A DNA stretch of 64,000 nucleotides from Rhodohalobacter barkolensis (GTDB lineage: Bacteria; Bacteroidota; Rhodothermia; Balneolales; Balneolaceae), in the NCBI RefSeq assembly GCF_002834295.1, contig NZ_PISP01000001.1, positions 620,001 through 684,000 of the forward strand, given 5' to 3'. The notes beneath the pieces are model-generated. The model had not been told where the DNA came from. It did not search any database and worked only from the letters and a program-made list of their open reading frames with translations. Shown in pieces: positions 25,943-34,605 of this stretch. The position numbers and the translations under genes were made by a program. Position 1 is the stretch's first letter; each line of letters opens with the position of its first letter.

Positions 25943-27055
25943 ATGATTATTGGAGTTCCTAAAGAGATAAAAACTCTTGAGAATCGTGTTTCTTTGCAAC
26001 CGGGTGGAGTTCATCAATTGATAAATAACGGGCATCAGGTTCTTGTAGAAAAGGGTGCAGGTCTGGGAAGCGGTTTTACAGACGAAATGTACGAAAGTAA
26101 TGGAGCAACCATCATCGATGATGTAGAAGAGCTTTGGAAACAAGCCGGCATGATCATGAAAGTAAAAGAACCGATTAAAGAGGAATACCCTAGGATGCGT
26201 GAAGGTCAGATTATCTTCACCTACTTTCACTTTGCGGCCAGCCGTGAACTGACTGAAGCCGTTCAAGAATCGAAATGTATAGCCATTGCATACGAAACTG
26301 TTGAGAAAAAAGATGGATCCCTTCCTCTGCTTGTTCCGATGAGTGAGGTTGCCGGACGTATGGCGGCTCAGGAAGGTGCTAAATATCTCGAAAAAACATT
26401 TGGCGGACGAGGCGTATTAATGGGAGGTATTCCCGGAGTGCCACCTGCAAACGTACTGGTACTCGGTGGAGGTATTGTGGGTGTAAATGCCGCTAAAATT
26501 GCTGCAGGAATGGGGGCCAGTACAACTATTCTGGATATAAATATTCCTAAGCTGCGCTATTTAGATGATGTGATGCCGAAAAATGTTCGTACACTTTTTT
26601 CTACGGAAGGAAATATCAGAAACTTGCTTCCTACAACGGACCTGATTATTGGTGCTGTACTAATACCCGGAGCTAAAGCGCCAAGCCTAATCAGCAAAGA
26701 TATGTTGAGTCTGATGAGACCCGGAACGGTTATGGTTGACGTTGCCATTGATCAGGGTGGATGTTTCGAAACTTCGAAAGCCACTACGCATGATGAGCCG
26801 ATCTATATGGTTGATGACGTTGTTCACTACTGTGTAGCTAACATGCCGGGTGCTGTTCCTTACACTTCAACGTTAGGACTGACCAATGTAACACTTCCTT
26901 ACGCTGTTCAGATAGCGAACAAAGGTTGGGAAAAAGCAATTAATGATGATCCTGAACTGAGAATGGGACTTAACATAGCTGATGGAAAAATTGTTTATAA
27001 ATATGTTGCAGATGCATTTGATATGGAATACACTCCCATTGACGACGTGATGTAA
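25943..27055 (+). CDS. ald: Alanine dehydrogenase
   Basis: 370 residues, the usual length. It starts 'MIIGVPKEIKTLENRVSLQP' as the family does; 'IMKVKEPIKEEY' holds the substrate Lys and 'IFTYFHFAA' the active-site His; the NAD-binding loop is 'VLVLGGGIVGVNAAKIAAGMG'-like (begins 'VLVLGGGIVG'). It reversibly deaminates L-alanine to pyruvate and ammonia with NAD. It is monocistronic, with its own terminator. Confidence 0.96.
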   Translation: MIIGVPKEIKTLENRVSLQPGGVHQLINNGHQVLVEKGAGLGSGFTDEMYESNGATIIDDVEELWKQAGMIMKVKEPIKEEYPRMREGQIIFTYFHFAASRELTEAVQESKCIAIAYETVEKKDGSLPLLVPMSEVAGRMAAQEGAKYLEKTFGGRGVLMGGIPGVPPANVLVLGGGIVGVNAAKIAAGMGASTTILDINIPKLRYLDDVMPKNVRTLFSTEGNIRNLLPTTDLIIGAVLIPGAKAPSLISKDMLSLMRPGTVMVDVAIDQGGCFETSKATTHDEPIYMVDDVVHYCVANMPGAVPYTSTLGLTNVTLPYAVQIANKGWEKAINDDPELRMGLNIADGKIVYKYVADAFDMEYTPIDDVM

Positions 27056-27075
27056 TTTTTCTAAACACTATATAG

Positions 27076-27113
27076 AAAAACCCGGTTCAATAATATTGAG
27101 TCGGGTTTTTTTG
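27076..27113 (+). terminator. Intrinsic terminator of ald
   Basis: A hairpin with stem CCCG/CGGG (27081-27084 and 27102-27105), extended inward through GTTCAAT/ATTGAGT and outward through an A5/T5 pair, is followed by TTTTTTTG. Confidence 0.88.
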
Positions 27114-27133
27114 TTTAGGATAAAAAATTTCAT

Positions 27134-27167
27134 AAAAAAACCCTGCGGGATTGTTCCGGCAGGGTTT
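27134..27167 (-). terminator. Intrinsic terminator of the citrate synthase gene
   Basis: Read on the minus strand, the stem CCCTGC(C)GG/CCGCAGGG surrounds a short loop and is followed by seven T. It lies 25 nt after the gltA stop. Confidence 0.88.
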
Positions 27168-27192
27168 AAATAGGTTAATAGGAGAAGAGAAA

Positions 27193-28362
27193 TTATCTCT
27201 TTTCAACAGGCGTCCATTCCAGGTTTTTCTCACCTATGTAGAGCGCTCTTGGACGAACCAGACGATTATTCTCTGATTGTTCAATGTAGTGAGCAGACCA
27301 TCCGCTTACGCGACTCATGGTAAATATACATGTAAAAAGATCCGGTTGAATACCAATTGAGTAGTAAACCGTTGCTGAGAAGAAATCCACATTAGGATCA
27401 ATATCCTTCTCATCCTTCATGGTTTTCATCATATCTTCAGACCACTCATAGAGTTTTTCATGTCCGGTCTCTTCAGATAATTTTTTCGACATTTTTCTTA
27501 GGTGGAAGGCACGCGGGTCGAATGTTTTGTACACTCTGTGACCAAAACCCATAATCTTTTCTTTGTTCTCAAGCTTTTTCTTGGTAAACGCAACGGCATC
27601 CGCGCTGTCGCCTTCTTTTTCAAGCTCGAGTAGAGTATTCATTACAGCGGTATTTGCTCCACCGTGTAGTGGGCCTTTAAGCGCACCAATAGCACCTGTA
27701 ACAGCTGAGAACATGTCAGATTCAGTAGCACAGATGGTTCTGGCGGTGAAAGTTGAAGCGTTCATTCCATGTTCTGCATGAAGTATAAGGCAGAGATCCA
27801 TGGTTTTCTCAGCTGCATCACCCGGCTTCTCGCCGTTTAGCATATATAGAAAATTATAAGCTGTACTTCCTTCCTTCAGAGGAGAAACAATCTTTTTTCC
27901 TTTTCGAGATCTGTCGAATGCAGCAATAATAGCTGGAATTTGAGCCGTCATTGCAATCGCATGCTTCCGGCTGTCTTTGGCTTTATCCCCGGAATTTTCT
28001 GTTTCAAAATCTGAAAGCATGGAAACAGCTGTTCTGAGAACCGCCATCGGCTCAGCGTTTTTGTTGGTAGTTTTGATATACTCCAAAACCGGCTTGGGTA
28101 AATTACGTTGGCTAATCAACTCATTTTTCAGTTCATCAAGCTCAGACTTGTTTGGCAGTCTGTCATTCCAAAGCAGAAAGCATACTTCTTCGAATGTTGC
28201 CTTTTCTGCAAGTACATCAATATTATACCCTGAATAGATGAGTTCACCTTTTTGTCCGTCAATTGAGCTCTTGGTGGTAGAAAAAGCTACAATACCGTCT
28301 AAACCCCTGTTGATGTGTGGATATTCGCTTGTATCGATATTATCCAGATTATGGTGCGCCAT
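27193..28362 (-). CDS. gltA: Citrate synthase
   Basis: 389 residues, type II-like short form. Active-site regions are visible: 'LHAEHGMNASTFTAR' (first His), 'GALKGPLHGGANTAV' (second His) and 'GFGHRVYKTFDPRA' (His and Asp). It condenses oxaloacetate and acetyl-CoA as the entry to the TCA cycle. A 2-methylcitrate synthase activity is possible in this subfamily, but no other propionate genes of that pathway are adjacent. A CG-centred operator-like site lies about 170 nt upstream. Confidence 0.93.
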   Translation of the reverse strand: MAHHNLDNIDTSEYPHINRGLDGIVAFSTTKSSIDGQKGELIYSGYNIDVLAEKATFEEVCFLLWNDRLPNKSELDELKNELISQRNLPKPVLEYIKTTNKNAEPMAVLRTAVSMLSDFETENSGDKAKDSRKHAIAMTAQIPAIIAAFDRSRKGKKIVSPLKEGSTAYNFLYMLNGEKPGDAAEKTMDLCLILHAEHGMNASTFTARTICATESDMFSAVTGAIGALKGPLHGGANTAVMNTLLELEKEGDSADAVAFTKKKLENKEKIMGFGHRVYKTFDPRAFHLRKMSKKLSEETGHEKLYEWSEDMMKTMKDEKDIDPNVDFFSATVYYSIGIQPDLFTCIFTMSRVSGWSAHYIEQSENNRLVRPRALYIGEKNLEWTPVEKR

Positions 28363-28533
28363 TATATTTATCCTGTTTAATTAACATTTTTATCTCTGCG
28401 GTTGCAAATAGTCTTGAATAAACTGAACGTGTCTCCTAAGAATGGATAACCTTTATGAATATAAATCGTTCAGCGAGCGTCAACTTCTTTATCACGCAGA
28501 AATTTTCTTTTTTATGCTAATAAAATACAAAAA

Positions 28534-28547
28534 AGTAAGCGCTTTTA
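28534..28547. promoter_or_regulatory. LacI-family-like operator upstream of gltA
   Basis: Read on the minus strand, TAAAAGCGCTTACT matches the TGWAANCGNTNWCA pattern at all but two defined positions and contains the perfect palindrome AAGCGCTT. It lies 172 nt before the gltA start; it may be coincidental. Confidence 0.35.
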
Positions 28548-28573
28548 GAAGCAGTCTCAGAGGTTAAAGTCTG

Positions 28574-29344
28574 TTAACTCCCTTCATTTTTCTTTGCATC
28601 TTCCCATAGCTGATCCATCTCCTCCAATGAAGCATCTACGATAGATCTTTCCCTCTCTTTTAAACTTTTCTCGATATGCTGAAATCGATAGGTAAATTTT
28701 CTATTTGCACCTCTTATTGCATCTTCTGCATTCAATCCAAGCAGTCGTCCAACATTGACTAAACTGAAAAGCAGATCCCCAAATTCATCCTGCTGTTCCT
28801 TTGCCGTTTGATTTGCTACTGCTTCCCGCCATTCATCAATCTCTTCATTCAGTTTATTCCAGGCGAGTTTCCACTCTGCCCAATCAAAACCGACATTTGC
28901 CGCTTTTTCCTGCATACGCTGAGCTCTGATAAGTCCGGGCAGATGTTTAGGAACGCCATCGAGAATAGAGTCCCGACCCTCTTTTAGTTTAATGGCTTCC
29001 CAGTTGGCGGCTACCTGGTTTTCCTCATCAGCCACTGTATTTCCAAATACGTGAGGATGGCGCCGAATCAGTTTTTCCGAGATGTTGTAGATCACGTCAC
29101 CCATTTCAAAATGCTTGGTTTCTGAGGCCATCTTGGTTTGAAAAACGACGTGAAGAAGCAGATCACCAAGTTCCTTTTTCAACTCATCCATATCATTATT
29201 GTCGATCGCTTCTACAGCTTCATAGGCCTCTTCGATGAGGTTGTCTTTAATACTGTGGTGAGTCTGTTTTCGATCCCAGGGGCACTCTTTTCTTAAAATG
29301 GAAATAAGTTCTACCAGGTCTTCAAAATTTCGAGATGGCTTCAT
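28574..29344 (-). CDS. mazG: Nucleoside triphosphate pyrophosphohydrolase MazG
   Basis: 256 residues with the two MazG repeats. The first has the metal motif 'LIEEAYEAVEAID' followed by 'LKKELGDLLLHVVFQ'; the second has 'KLNEEIDEWREA' and 'DEFGDLLFSLVN'. 'KECPWDRKQTHHSIKDNLIE' is the typical opening, given here as 'CPWD...T..S' in the family. It hydrolyses non-canonical and excess NTPs to NMP and PPi. It appears to be transcribed alone, upstream of gltA with a 210-nt gap. Confidence 0.95.
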   Translation of the reverse strand: MKPSRNFEDLVELISILRKECPWDRKQTHHSIKDNLIEEAYEAVEAIDNNDMDELKKELGDLLLHVVFQTKMASETKHFEMGDVIYNISEKLIRRHPHVFGNTVADEENQVAANWEAIKLKEGRDSILDGVPKHLPGLIRAQRMQEKAANVGFDWAEWKLAWNKLNEEIDEWREAVANQTAKEQQDEFGDLLFSLVNVGRLLGLNAEDAIRGANRKFTYRFQHIEKSLKERERSIVDASLEEMDQLWEDAKKNEGS

Positions 29345-29504
29345 AGTCTGTATTACAGTATTTCAGTTGAATAAAGAGTCAGATTGATATTGAATGCAAA
29401 GATAGGAAGGTTAGGGGAGAGATGTGTGGATTCGGTATATGTTCTACGGTTTAAGGTATACGGCAAAAGTGCTCGTCAGACGAGTTTTCAAACTCTATTT
29501 TGAA

Positions 29505-30779
29505 TCACGTCTGTTTCTTTTTCTTCTCTGCAGCGGGGAACAGGATATTATTAAGGATCAATCGGTACCCGGGGCTATTGGTATGAAGGCTCAGGTCAGT
29601 CGGAGGATCACCAACACGATGTGTGTAATCCTCAGGATCGTGACCTCCGTAAAATGTAAAGGTTCCGTTTCCGTAGTTGCCATGCACATATTTCACCTGA
29701 TCACGTCCGGGCGACTCGGCGAGAATGACGGCACTGTTTTTAATTTTGTCTCGCTGAAAAGCCGTGGCCTGACCATAAAAACCGCGGATACTGCTCACGT
29801 GATTTTGTGTAAGCATAGAAGGAACCGGATCCCATTTGGCAGAAAAATCGAACAGGGTAAAAAAGTCAAGACTCTCGCTGATACGGTTTAAATCTACTTC
29901 AATATCGATGGTGGAGTGTTCATACTCGTACGGGTCGGTTATAACTTCAAATCCTTCGAATGCGAAGGTTTCGTTAAAATTGAGACGGTTATTCACATCG
30001 TTATCAATCGGGTCCCCATCGATTTCTCTTGGAATAATGTCTAATCCTTCGGCAGCCAATGAAATATCAAAAGTGTCCGTTGCCGAACACATCGCAAACA
30101 TAAACCCGCCATTTCCAACAAAGTCACGTATTTCATGTACGATATCCAGTTTTAGCTGGCTAACTTTTTCGTAACCCAACTCAGTTGCCAGCTCCTGTTT
30201 ATCCTGAACCTGAGTGATATACCACGGAGCATTTTGGTACATACCCCAGAACTTCCCAAACTGCCCTGTAAAATCTTCGTGATGGAGATGCAGCCAATCA
30301 TAATCAGCCAGTTCACCTGAAAGTACTTGTCGGTCGTAAACTGTGTCGTAAGGAATTTCAGCATAGTCAAGTACCAGGGTAACCGCATCATCCCAAGGAA
30401 GTGAACCGGGAGGAGAGTAGACCGCTATTTTTGGGGCAGCTTCAAGATTAACAGCCGACATGTTTACTCCAGGATTTTCCACTTCACCGATGATTTGTGC
30501 TGCCTGAGACTCAGTAATTACTTCAACCTTAACATTTCTGATCCTGCTCTTTCGAATAATATCCTGAGTTTCGGTTGTTAAAAAACTACCGCCTCGGTAG
30601 TTCAGCAACCATTGTCCGGTTTCGCCTTCATTCAGATGATTAAAAATAATTCCATAAGCTTTCAGGTGATTGGTTTGTGAACCATCCATTGGAATTAAAA
30701 CACGATTCTGGGCTTGCAGATGAAAGAAACCTGAACCCAAAAATAGAAGTAATAATAAAGCTGTAAACTTGGATCTCAT
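29505..30779 (-). CDS. Secreted conserved protein of the family often labelled 'asparagine synthetase B'
   Basis: 424 residues. A signal peptide (~1-23, 'GSGFFHLQAQ') precedes 'VLIPMDGSQTNHLKAYGIIF', the fixed N-terminal signature of a Bacteroidota family that databases often call asparagine synthetase B. The body looks like a ThuA/class I amidotransferase-like flavodoxin fold: 'PKIAVYSPPG', 'YDWLHLHHEDFTGQ', 'FVGNGGFMFAMCSATDTFD', 'GTFTFYGGHDPED'. There is no asparagine-synthase ATP-pyrophosphatase domain and the protein is exported, so that name is misleading. It overlaps the TPR gene upstream by 4 nt and likely acts with it. Confidence 0.72.
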   Translation of the reverse strand: MRSKFTALLLLLFLGSGFFHLQAQNRVLIPMDGSQTNHLKAYGIIFNHLNEGETGQWLLNYRGGSFLTTETQDIIRKSRIRNVKVEVITESQAAQIIGEVENPGVNMSAVNLEAAPKIAVYSPPGSLPWDDAVTLVLDYAEIPYDTVYDRQVLSGELADYDWLHLHHEDFTGQFGKFWGMYQNAPWYITQVQDKQELATELGYEKVSQLKLDIVHEIRDFVGNGGFMFAMCSATDTFDISLAAEGLDIIPREIDGDPIDNDVNNRLNFNETFAFEGFEVITDPYEYEHSTIDIEVDLNRISESLDFFTLFDFSAKWDPVPSMLTQNHVSSIRGFYGQATAFQRDKIKNSAVILAESPGRDQVKYVHGNYGNGTFTFYGGHDPEDYTHRVGDPPTDLSLHTNSPGYRLILNNILFPAAEKKKKQT

Positions 30780-32677
30780 TGCAAATATCCATTTTGAAAC
30801 TGTTGTAATTTTTCTCGTGCATACGAAGCGTAAAAACCATCAGGAAAAGAGATTACAAGATCTTCAAAAAACTCCTCGGATTCATCTCGTGTAAACTCAG
30901 TTTTTACATCTGAACTGAAAAATTTATCCTCCGCAGATAAATTCCTGTTGATAACAATTCTTCCATTTACAATCTGTTCAACCAGCAGAGCACGATCCCA
31001 CATCAGCCGTTCGAGCAGGGGAGTTTGTGAATTCGTTTCAATTTGCCGGTTGAGAAGTTGAAGTTTGAACGCTGTAAAATCTTCGGGCAGTGTTGAGGTC
31101 AATTCGACAGATAAATCATCCGCAAATGGATTTCTGGGGTTATCCCAAATAGGCTCCAAAATTTCTAAGGCGTTATTGAAATTCCCGGTATGAAGAGAAA
31201 ACATTCCTTCGCCCAGACTATCTAATACGGAACCTGTTGTATCTGCTCGCAATCCATCCTGAATCCATATACGAAGTTTAATCGCATCATTTGCATAATA
31301 AGATGAATTTCTACGTTCCAGCGATCTCAGCTGTATTTCTGCAAACTCGGAGTCACCCGCAAAAAAGTCAGAAAGGGCGGAGAAATATCGAACTTTTTCG
31401 GAGAGGTCGGATTGATCGGTTGCGCGGTCAGCCCGTGCCAATTGCTGGCGGGCTCTGCTAAAGTTGTTATTGAAGATGGAAATTCTTCCTTCGGCATAAA
31501 GAGTGTATGGATCATCGGATCCTGCATTTTGCTGTAATTTTGAAAACCATTTTTCGGCATCTTCCGGATCTTTAAAAATATCCAGAGACAAATCAACCAA
31601 ACGGGCTAAAACTCTGTTTATCTGTTGATAATCAGAATCTTGGTCAATCAACTCCTCTGAGGTGTCATAAGATTTTTGATAGAGTACACGAATAGAATCT
31701 GCCGGTACGAGGTTGTTCTGTTCGGCATACTGAGCCCACTGCAGGTACGTGTTGCTAAGCTCATCAAAAGAACGATAACGAGTGGTTAAATTTGTACTTT
31801 CGTTGTAATACTTATAAGCATTTTCCGCAAAAGGAAACTGTTTGGCAGAGAGAAAACGGTTACCCAGTGAGAACAGTGAATATACAGTGTATGACGTCTC
31901 TTCTTCATAAAAGCGAGCGAAATTATACGCGCGTTCATACTCTTCCGTTTCAAGTAGGAGCCAGCTTAAAAGTTGATAAAGCTCGGCATAGGCTTCATGA
32001 GATGTAGAAAGATCCATCATTAAATCCTCCAGCTCAAAAGAGGCAATCTCATATAGATTATTGTCTTGCATTTGGAAAAACCGCTGCTGAACAATAGCCA
32101 TTTGACGGGGAGATTCAAGGATTAACCGATAATACTCACTTACAGATTCATCAAATCGCCCGGCCTGCATATAGGTATTGGCGAGTTCGTTAAGGAAGAG
32201 AGTTTGATTGTTATGGATCTCCTGAGCTTGACGATAGGTTTTAATGGCCTCATCATATTCCCTGCGATTGTTCATCGATGATGCAATTGTGTAGTAAGCC
32301 TGTATGTTTTGAGAATTATTTTCAATTGCTTCACTCCAGATCTCGATAGCTTTGTCTCGATTTCCTTTCATATGCTGAATTTCACCGAGTTTACCTTTTG
32401 CCTGAAGTGTTACGAAGCCGCGTTCGATCTGTTTTTGAACTATCTCTTCTGCTCGATTCAAATTATTGACGTTGATCAATGCATCAATCAAGCGATCAAA
32501 GTAAACATAAGATGAAGGATTTTGTTCATGTAGTTCAGACAAAATTGGAATGGCTTCTTCATAATTCTGTTGCTGCATCAGCCGGTTGGCAGATTGAAAA
32601 TCCCTATTTTGTGAAATTCCGATATCAACGAAAAACAGGAAAATCAGACCGGTAAAAAAAATAGATCGATATAGCAT
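30776..32677 (-). CDS. Large secreted TPR protein
   Basis: 633 residues. A signal peptide (~1-22, ending 'DIGISQ') is followed by many TPR-type helical hairpins over about 25-460, for example 'QNYEEAIPILSELHEQNPSSY', 'NRDKAIEIWSEAIENNSQN', 'REYDEAIKTYRQAQEIHN' and 'GRFDESVSEYYRLILESP' (shown shortened). The C-terminal 150 residues end in 'FPDGFYASYAREKLQQFQ'. TPR arrays mediate protein contacts; location is the periplasm or outer-membrane face. The stop overlaps the next gene, whose product is likely its partner. Confidence 0.85.
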   Translation of the reverse strand: MLYRSIFFTGLIFLFFVDIGISQNRDFQSANRLMQQQNYEEAIPILSELHEQNPSSYVYFDRLIDALINVNNLNRAEEIVQKQIERGFVTLQAKGKLGEIQHMKGNRDKAIEIWSEAIENNSQNIQAYYTIASSMNNRREYDEAIKTYRQAQEIHNNQTLFLNELANTYMQAGRFDESVSEYYRLILESPRQMAIVQQRFFQMQDNNLYEIASFELEDLMMDLSTSHEAYAELYQLLSWLLLETEEYERAYNFARFYEEETSYTVYSLFSLGNRFLSAKQFPFAENAYKYYNESTNLTTRYRSFDELSNTYLQWAQYAEQNNLVPADSIRVLYQKSYDTSEELIDQDSDYQQINRVLARLVDLSLDIFKDPEDAEKWFSKLQQNAGSDDPYTLYAEGRISIFNNNFSRARQQLARADRATDQSDLSEKVRYFSALSDFFAGDSEFAEIQLRSLERRNSSYYANDAIKLRIWIQDGLRADTTGSVLDSLGEGMFSLHTGNFNNALEILEPIWDNPRNPFADDLSVELTSTLPEDFTAFKLQLLNRQIETNSQTPLLERLMWDRALLVEQIVNGRIVINRNLSAEDKFFSSDVKTEFTRDESEEFFEDLVISFPDGFYASYAREKLQQFQNGYLQ

Positions 32678-32683
32678 CAGCAG

Positions 32684-33286
32684 TTAATAAAACAGTTGTT
32701 TAAACACGTTTGGAAAGTGCAGTTTTACCTGATCATAAAATTTGAAAAGTGGAAACCCAACAACGTTATTGTAATCGCCATTAATTTTTTTAACGAATAC
32801 AGCTCCGAAATCATCCTGAATGCCGTACGATCCGGCTTTATCCATTGGACTGCCGGTTGAGACATAACGTTCTATTTCCGATTTTTCTAACGCCCCAAAT
32901 GTAACTTTCGTCTCTTCAGAAAAGGTTCGATGTTTTATTAAAGTTCCATTTTGGTGTGTTAAAGCCAGATATACGCCGCTGTATACTTCATGGGTTTGAT
33001 CACTCATCCTGGCAAGCATCTCTTTTGCGTCATCTTTGTTCTGAGGCTTACCGAGATAGCTGCCGTTCAGAGATACAATGGTATCAGCGGCAATTATAAA
33101 CGAATTTGGATGTTGCTGAAGCACCGATTCTCCTTTCTGAAGCGCTAGGGACTGAACCAGTTCTTTTGGATTCATACTATCATCCATCACTTCTTCGATA
33201 TCAGAAGGGGATACAGTAAAATTCAGATTGATCTGTTTGAGCAAATAAGACCGTCGGGGACTAGCCGAAGCCAGGATGATTTCCAT
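32684..33286 (-). CDS. maf: Maf-family nucleotide pyrophosphatase
   Basis: 200 residues. It starts 'IILASASPRRSYLLKQI'; 'SLALQKGESVL' and 'FIIAADTIVSLNG' with the catalytic Asp68 follow; then 'MDKAGSYGIQDDFGAVFV' near 145-165. It hydrolyses modified or excess dNTP/UTP and is linked to septum arrest in other bacteria. It is 6 nt before the TPR gene in the same operon. Confidence 0.95.
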   Translation of the reverse strand: MEIILASASPRRSYLLKQINLNFTVSPSDIEEVMDDSMNPKELVQSLALQKGESVLQQHPNSFIIAADTIVSLNGSYLGKPQNKDDAKEMLARMSDQTHEVYSGVYLALTHQNGTLIKHRTFSEETKVTFGALEKSEIERYVSTGSPMDKAGSYGIQDDFGAVFVKKINGDYNNVVGFPLFKFYDQVKLHFPNVFKQLFY

Positions 33287-33486
33287 ATTTTAAAATTCTC
33301 TTAGAAAGAACATTTTTCCTGTTTCAGATATTTGAATAACTTAAACATCGAACGGGCTTATTAAAAGTAAATCCTTTGAATCAGTGGGGATTTTTTTTAT
33401 TCGGGATTGATCAAAAAGAGTGTTTACTTGCAATAGCAGTGCCTGTATGTTTTTAAATCACAATAAATAAAGAACCGATTGTCTGT

Positions 33487-33747
33487 ATGAGTGCGAAGCA
33501 ACGAAGGAATAAGAATAAGAAAAAGAAACCGATGCTATTTACTCCTTTAAATTATAAACTTTTGGGATTGGGGGTACTGTTGGTTGTGATTGGTTTTACG
33601 GCAATGAGACTTGAAAATGAAGTATATGGTATTATATCACTCTATTTTTCACCTATCATTATACTGTCAGGTTATGTTGTAGTAATCTATTCTATATTGA
33701 AACGAGACCATAAACTTGAGGATTCATCACCCAAAACCTCATCTTAA
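33487..33747 (+). CDS. DUF3098-like small membrane protein
   Basis: 86 residues. A very basic start ('SAKQRRNKNKKKKPM') precedes two transmembrane helices at about 27-42 ('LLGLGVLLVVIGFTAM') and 50-70 ('IISLYFSPIIILSGYVVVIYS'). This is the layout of DUF3098 proteins in Bacteroidota; function unknown. It is 6 nt before the DUF92 gene. Confidence 0.75.
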   Translation: MSAKQRRNKNKKKKPMLFTPLNYKLLGLGVLLVVIGFTAMRLENEVYGIISLYFSPIIILSGYVVVIYSILKRDHKLEDSSPKTSS

Positions 33748-33753
33748 ATCGTT

Positions 33754-34605
33754 TTGGACAGGCTCATAAATTATCTTTTCTGGATCGTCATTATATTTCT
33801 CTTCGTACTTGAGGGGAAATCGAGTGATCATTTGATGATCTTAGCTGGAATGGGCCTATCCATATTAGTTGCGTATATAGCTTTTTTTCTCAATTGGATT
33901 ACACTCGATGCAACCAAAGCTGCTGTCGTATTAGGAACCGTAACGTTTGGTTTTGGTGGCATATGGCTGGCACTTGCACTGATTTTTTTCTTCATAAGTA
34001 GCAGCCTGGTTACTCAAAGGAAAAGACAAAATGGAGTAGATGCCGGTTCAGTTCCTCTGCGGTCTGAAGATCCCTATCATAACAGCAGAAGGGATGGCTA
34101 TCAGGTGTGGGCCAATGGATTTTGGGTAGCGGTGTTCTGCCTGCTCTGGTTTCAATTCAAGCAAGACTATCTGCTACTCTCTGCATATGGTGTAATAGCT
34201 GCCGCAACTGCAGATACCTGGGCTACTGAACTGGGTTCAAAAAAACCTGGAAGAACCCGATTGATAACCAATTTCAGAAAGGTAAATCCGGGTACGGATG
34301 GCGGAATCAGCTTAAGGGGTACCCTGGCAGCAATGATAGGCAGTTCTGCAATAGCAAGTATTTTACTGATTCAGCCTGATTCAAACAGTTTACATATTTT
34401 TATTGCTATTGCAGCAGCTGGATTTCTTGGTTCTGTTGCAGATTCCTATCTTGGCGCTTATTTACAAACAAAAAATGTACATCGCTTCAGGCCAGATCGA
34501 TTAATTGAACGCGATGCCATGTTTAAAAACTGTTTTGTCAATTGGCTGGCTACAGGAATTGGCGGCATGTTAACTCTCATAACTATTAAAATCATAACTC
34601 TATGA
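33754..34605 (+). CDS. DUF92 integral membrane protein
   Basis: 283 residues starting at a TTG; the next in-frame ATG would delete the first transmembrane helix. Six or more hydrophobic helices; 'ATKAAVVLGTVTFGFGGIWLAL' and 'TADTWATELGSKKPGRTRLI' (in the family 'A.aDT.asElG'), then 'PGTDGGISLRGTLAAMIGS', are the DUF92/TIGR00297 signatures. Members in plants are linked to phytyl-phosphate metabolism (VTE6), but bacterial function is open. The stop overlaps the symporter start by 4 nt. Confidence 0.9.
   Translation: MDRLINYLFWIVIIFLFVLEGKSSDHLMILAGMGLSILVAYIAFFLNWITLDATKAAVVLGTVTFGFGGIWLALALIFFFISSSLVTQRKRQNGVDAGSVPLRSEDPYHNSRRDGYQVWANGFWVAVFCLLWFQFKQDYLLLSAYGVIAAATADTWATELGSKKPGRTRLITNFRKVNPGTDGGISLRGTLAAMIGSSAIASILLIQPDSNSLHIFIAIAAAGFLGSVADSYLGAYLQTKNVHRFRPDRLIERDAMFKNCFVNWLATGIGGMLTLITIKIITL

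Noticed and set aside
29424-29891. 155-codon plus-strand open frame
   Set aside because: Mostly antisense to the exported 'asparagine synthetase B'-labelled gene; composition is Cys/Arg/Val-rich and unlike the neighbouring proteins.
29505-30779. Asparagine synthetase as the function of this gene
   Set aside because: The protein has a signal peptide and lacks both the N-terminal Cys amidotransferase start and the ATP-pyrophosphatase domain.
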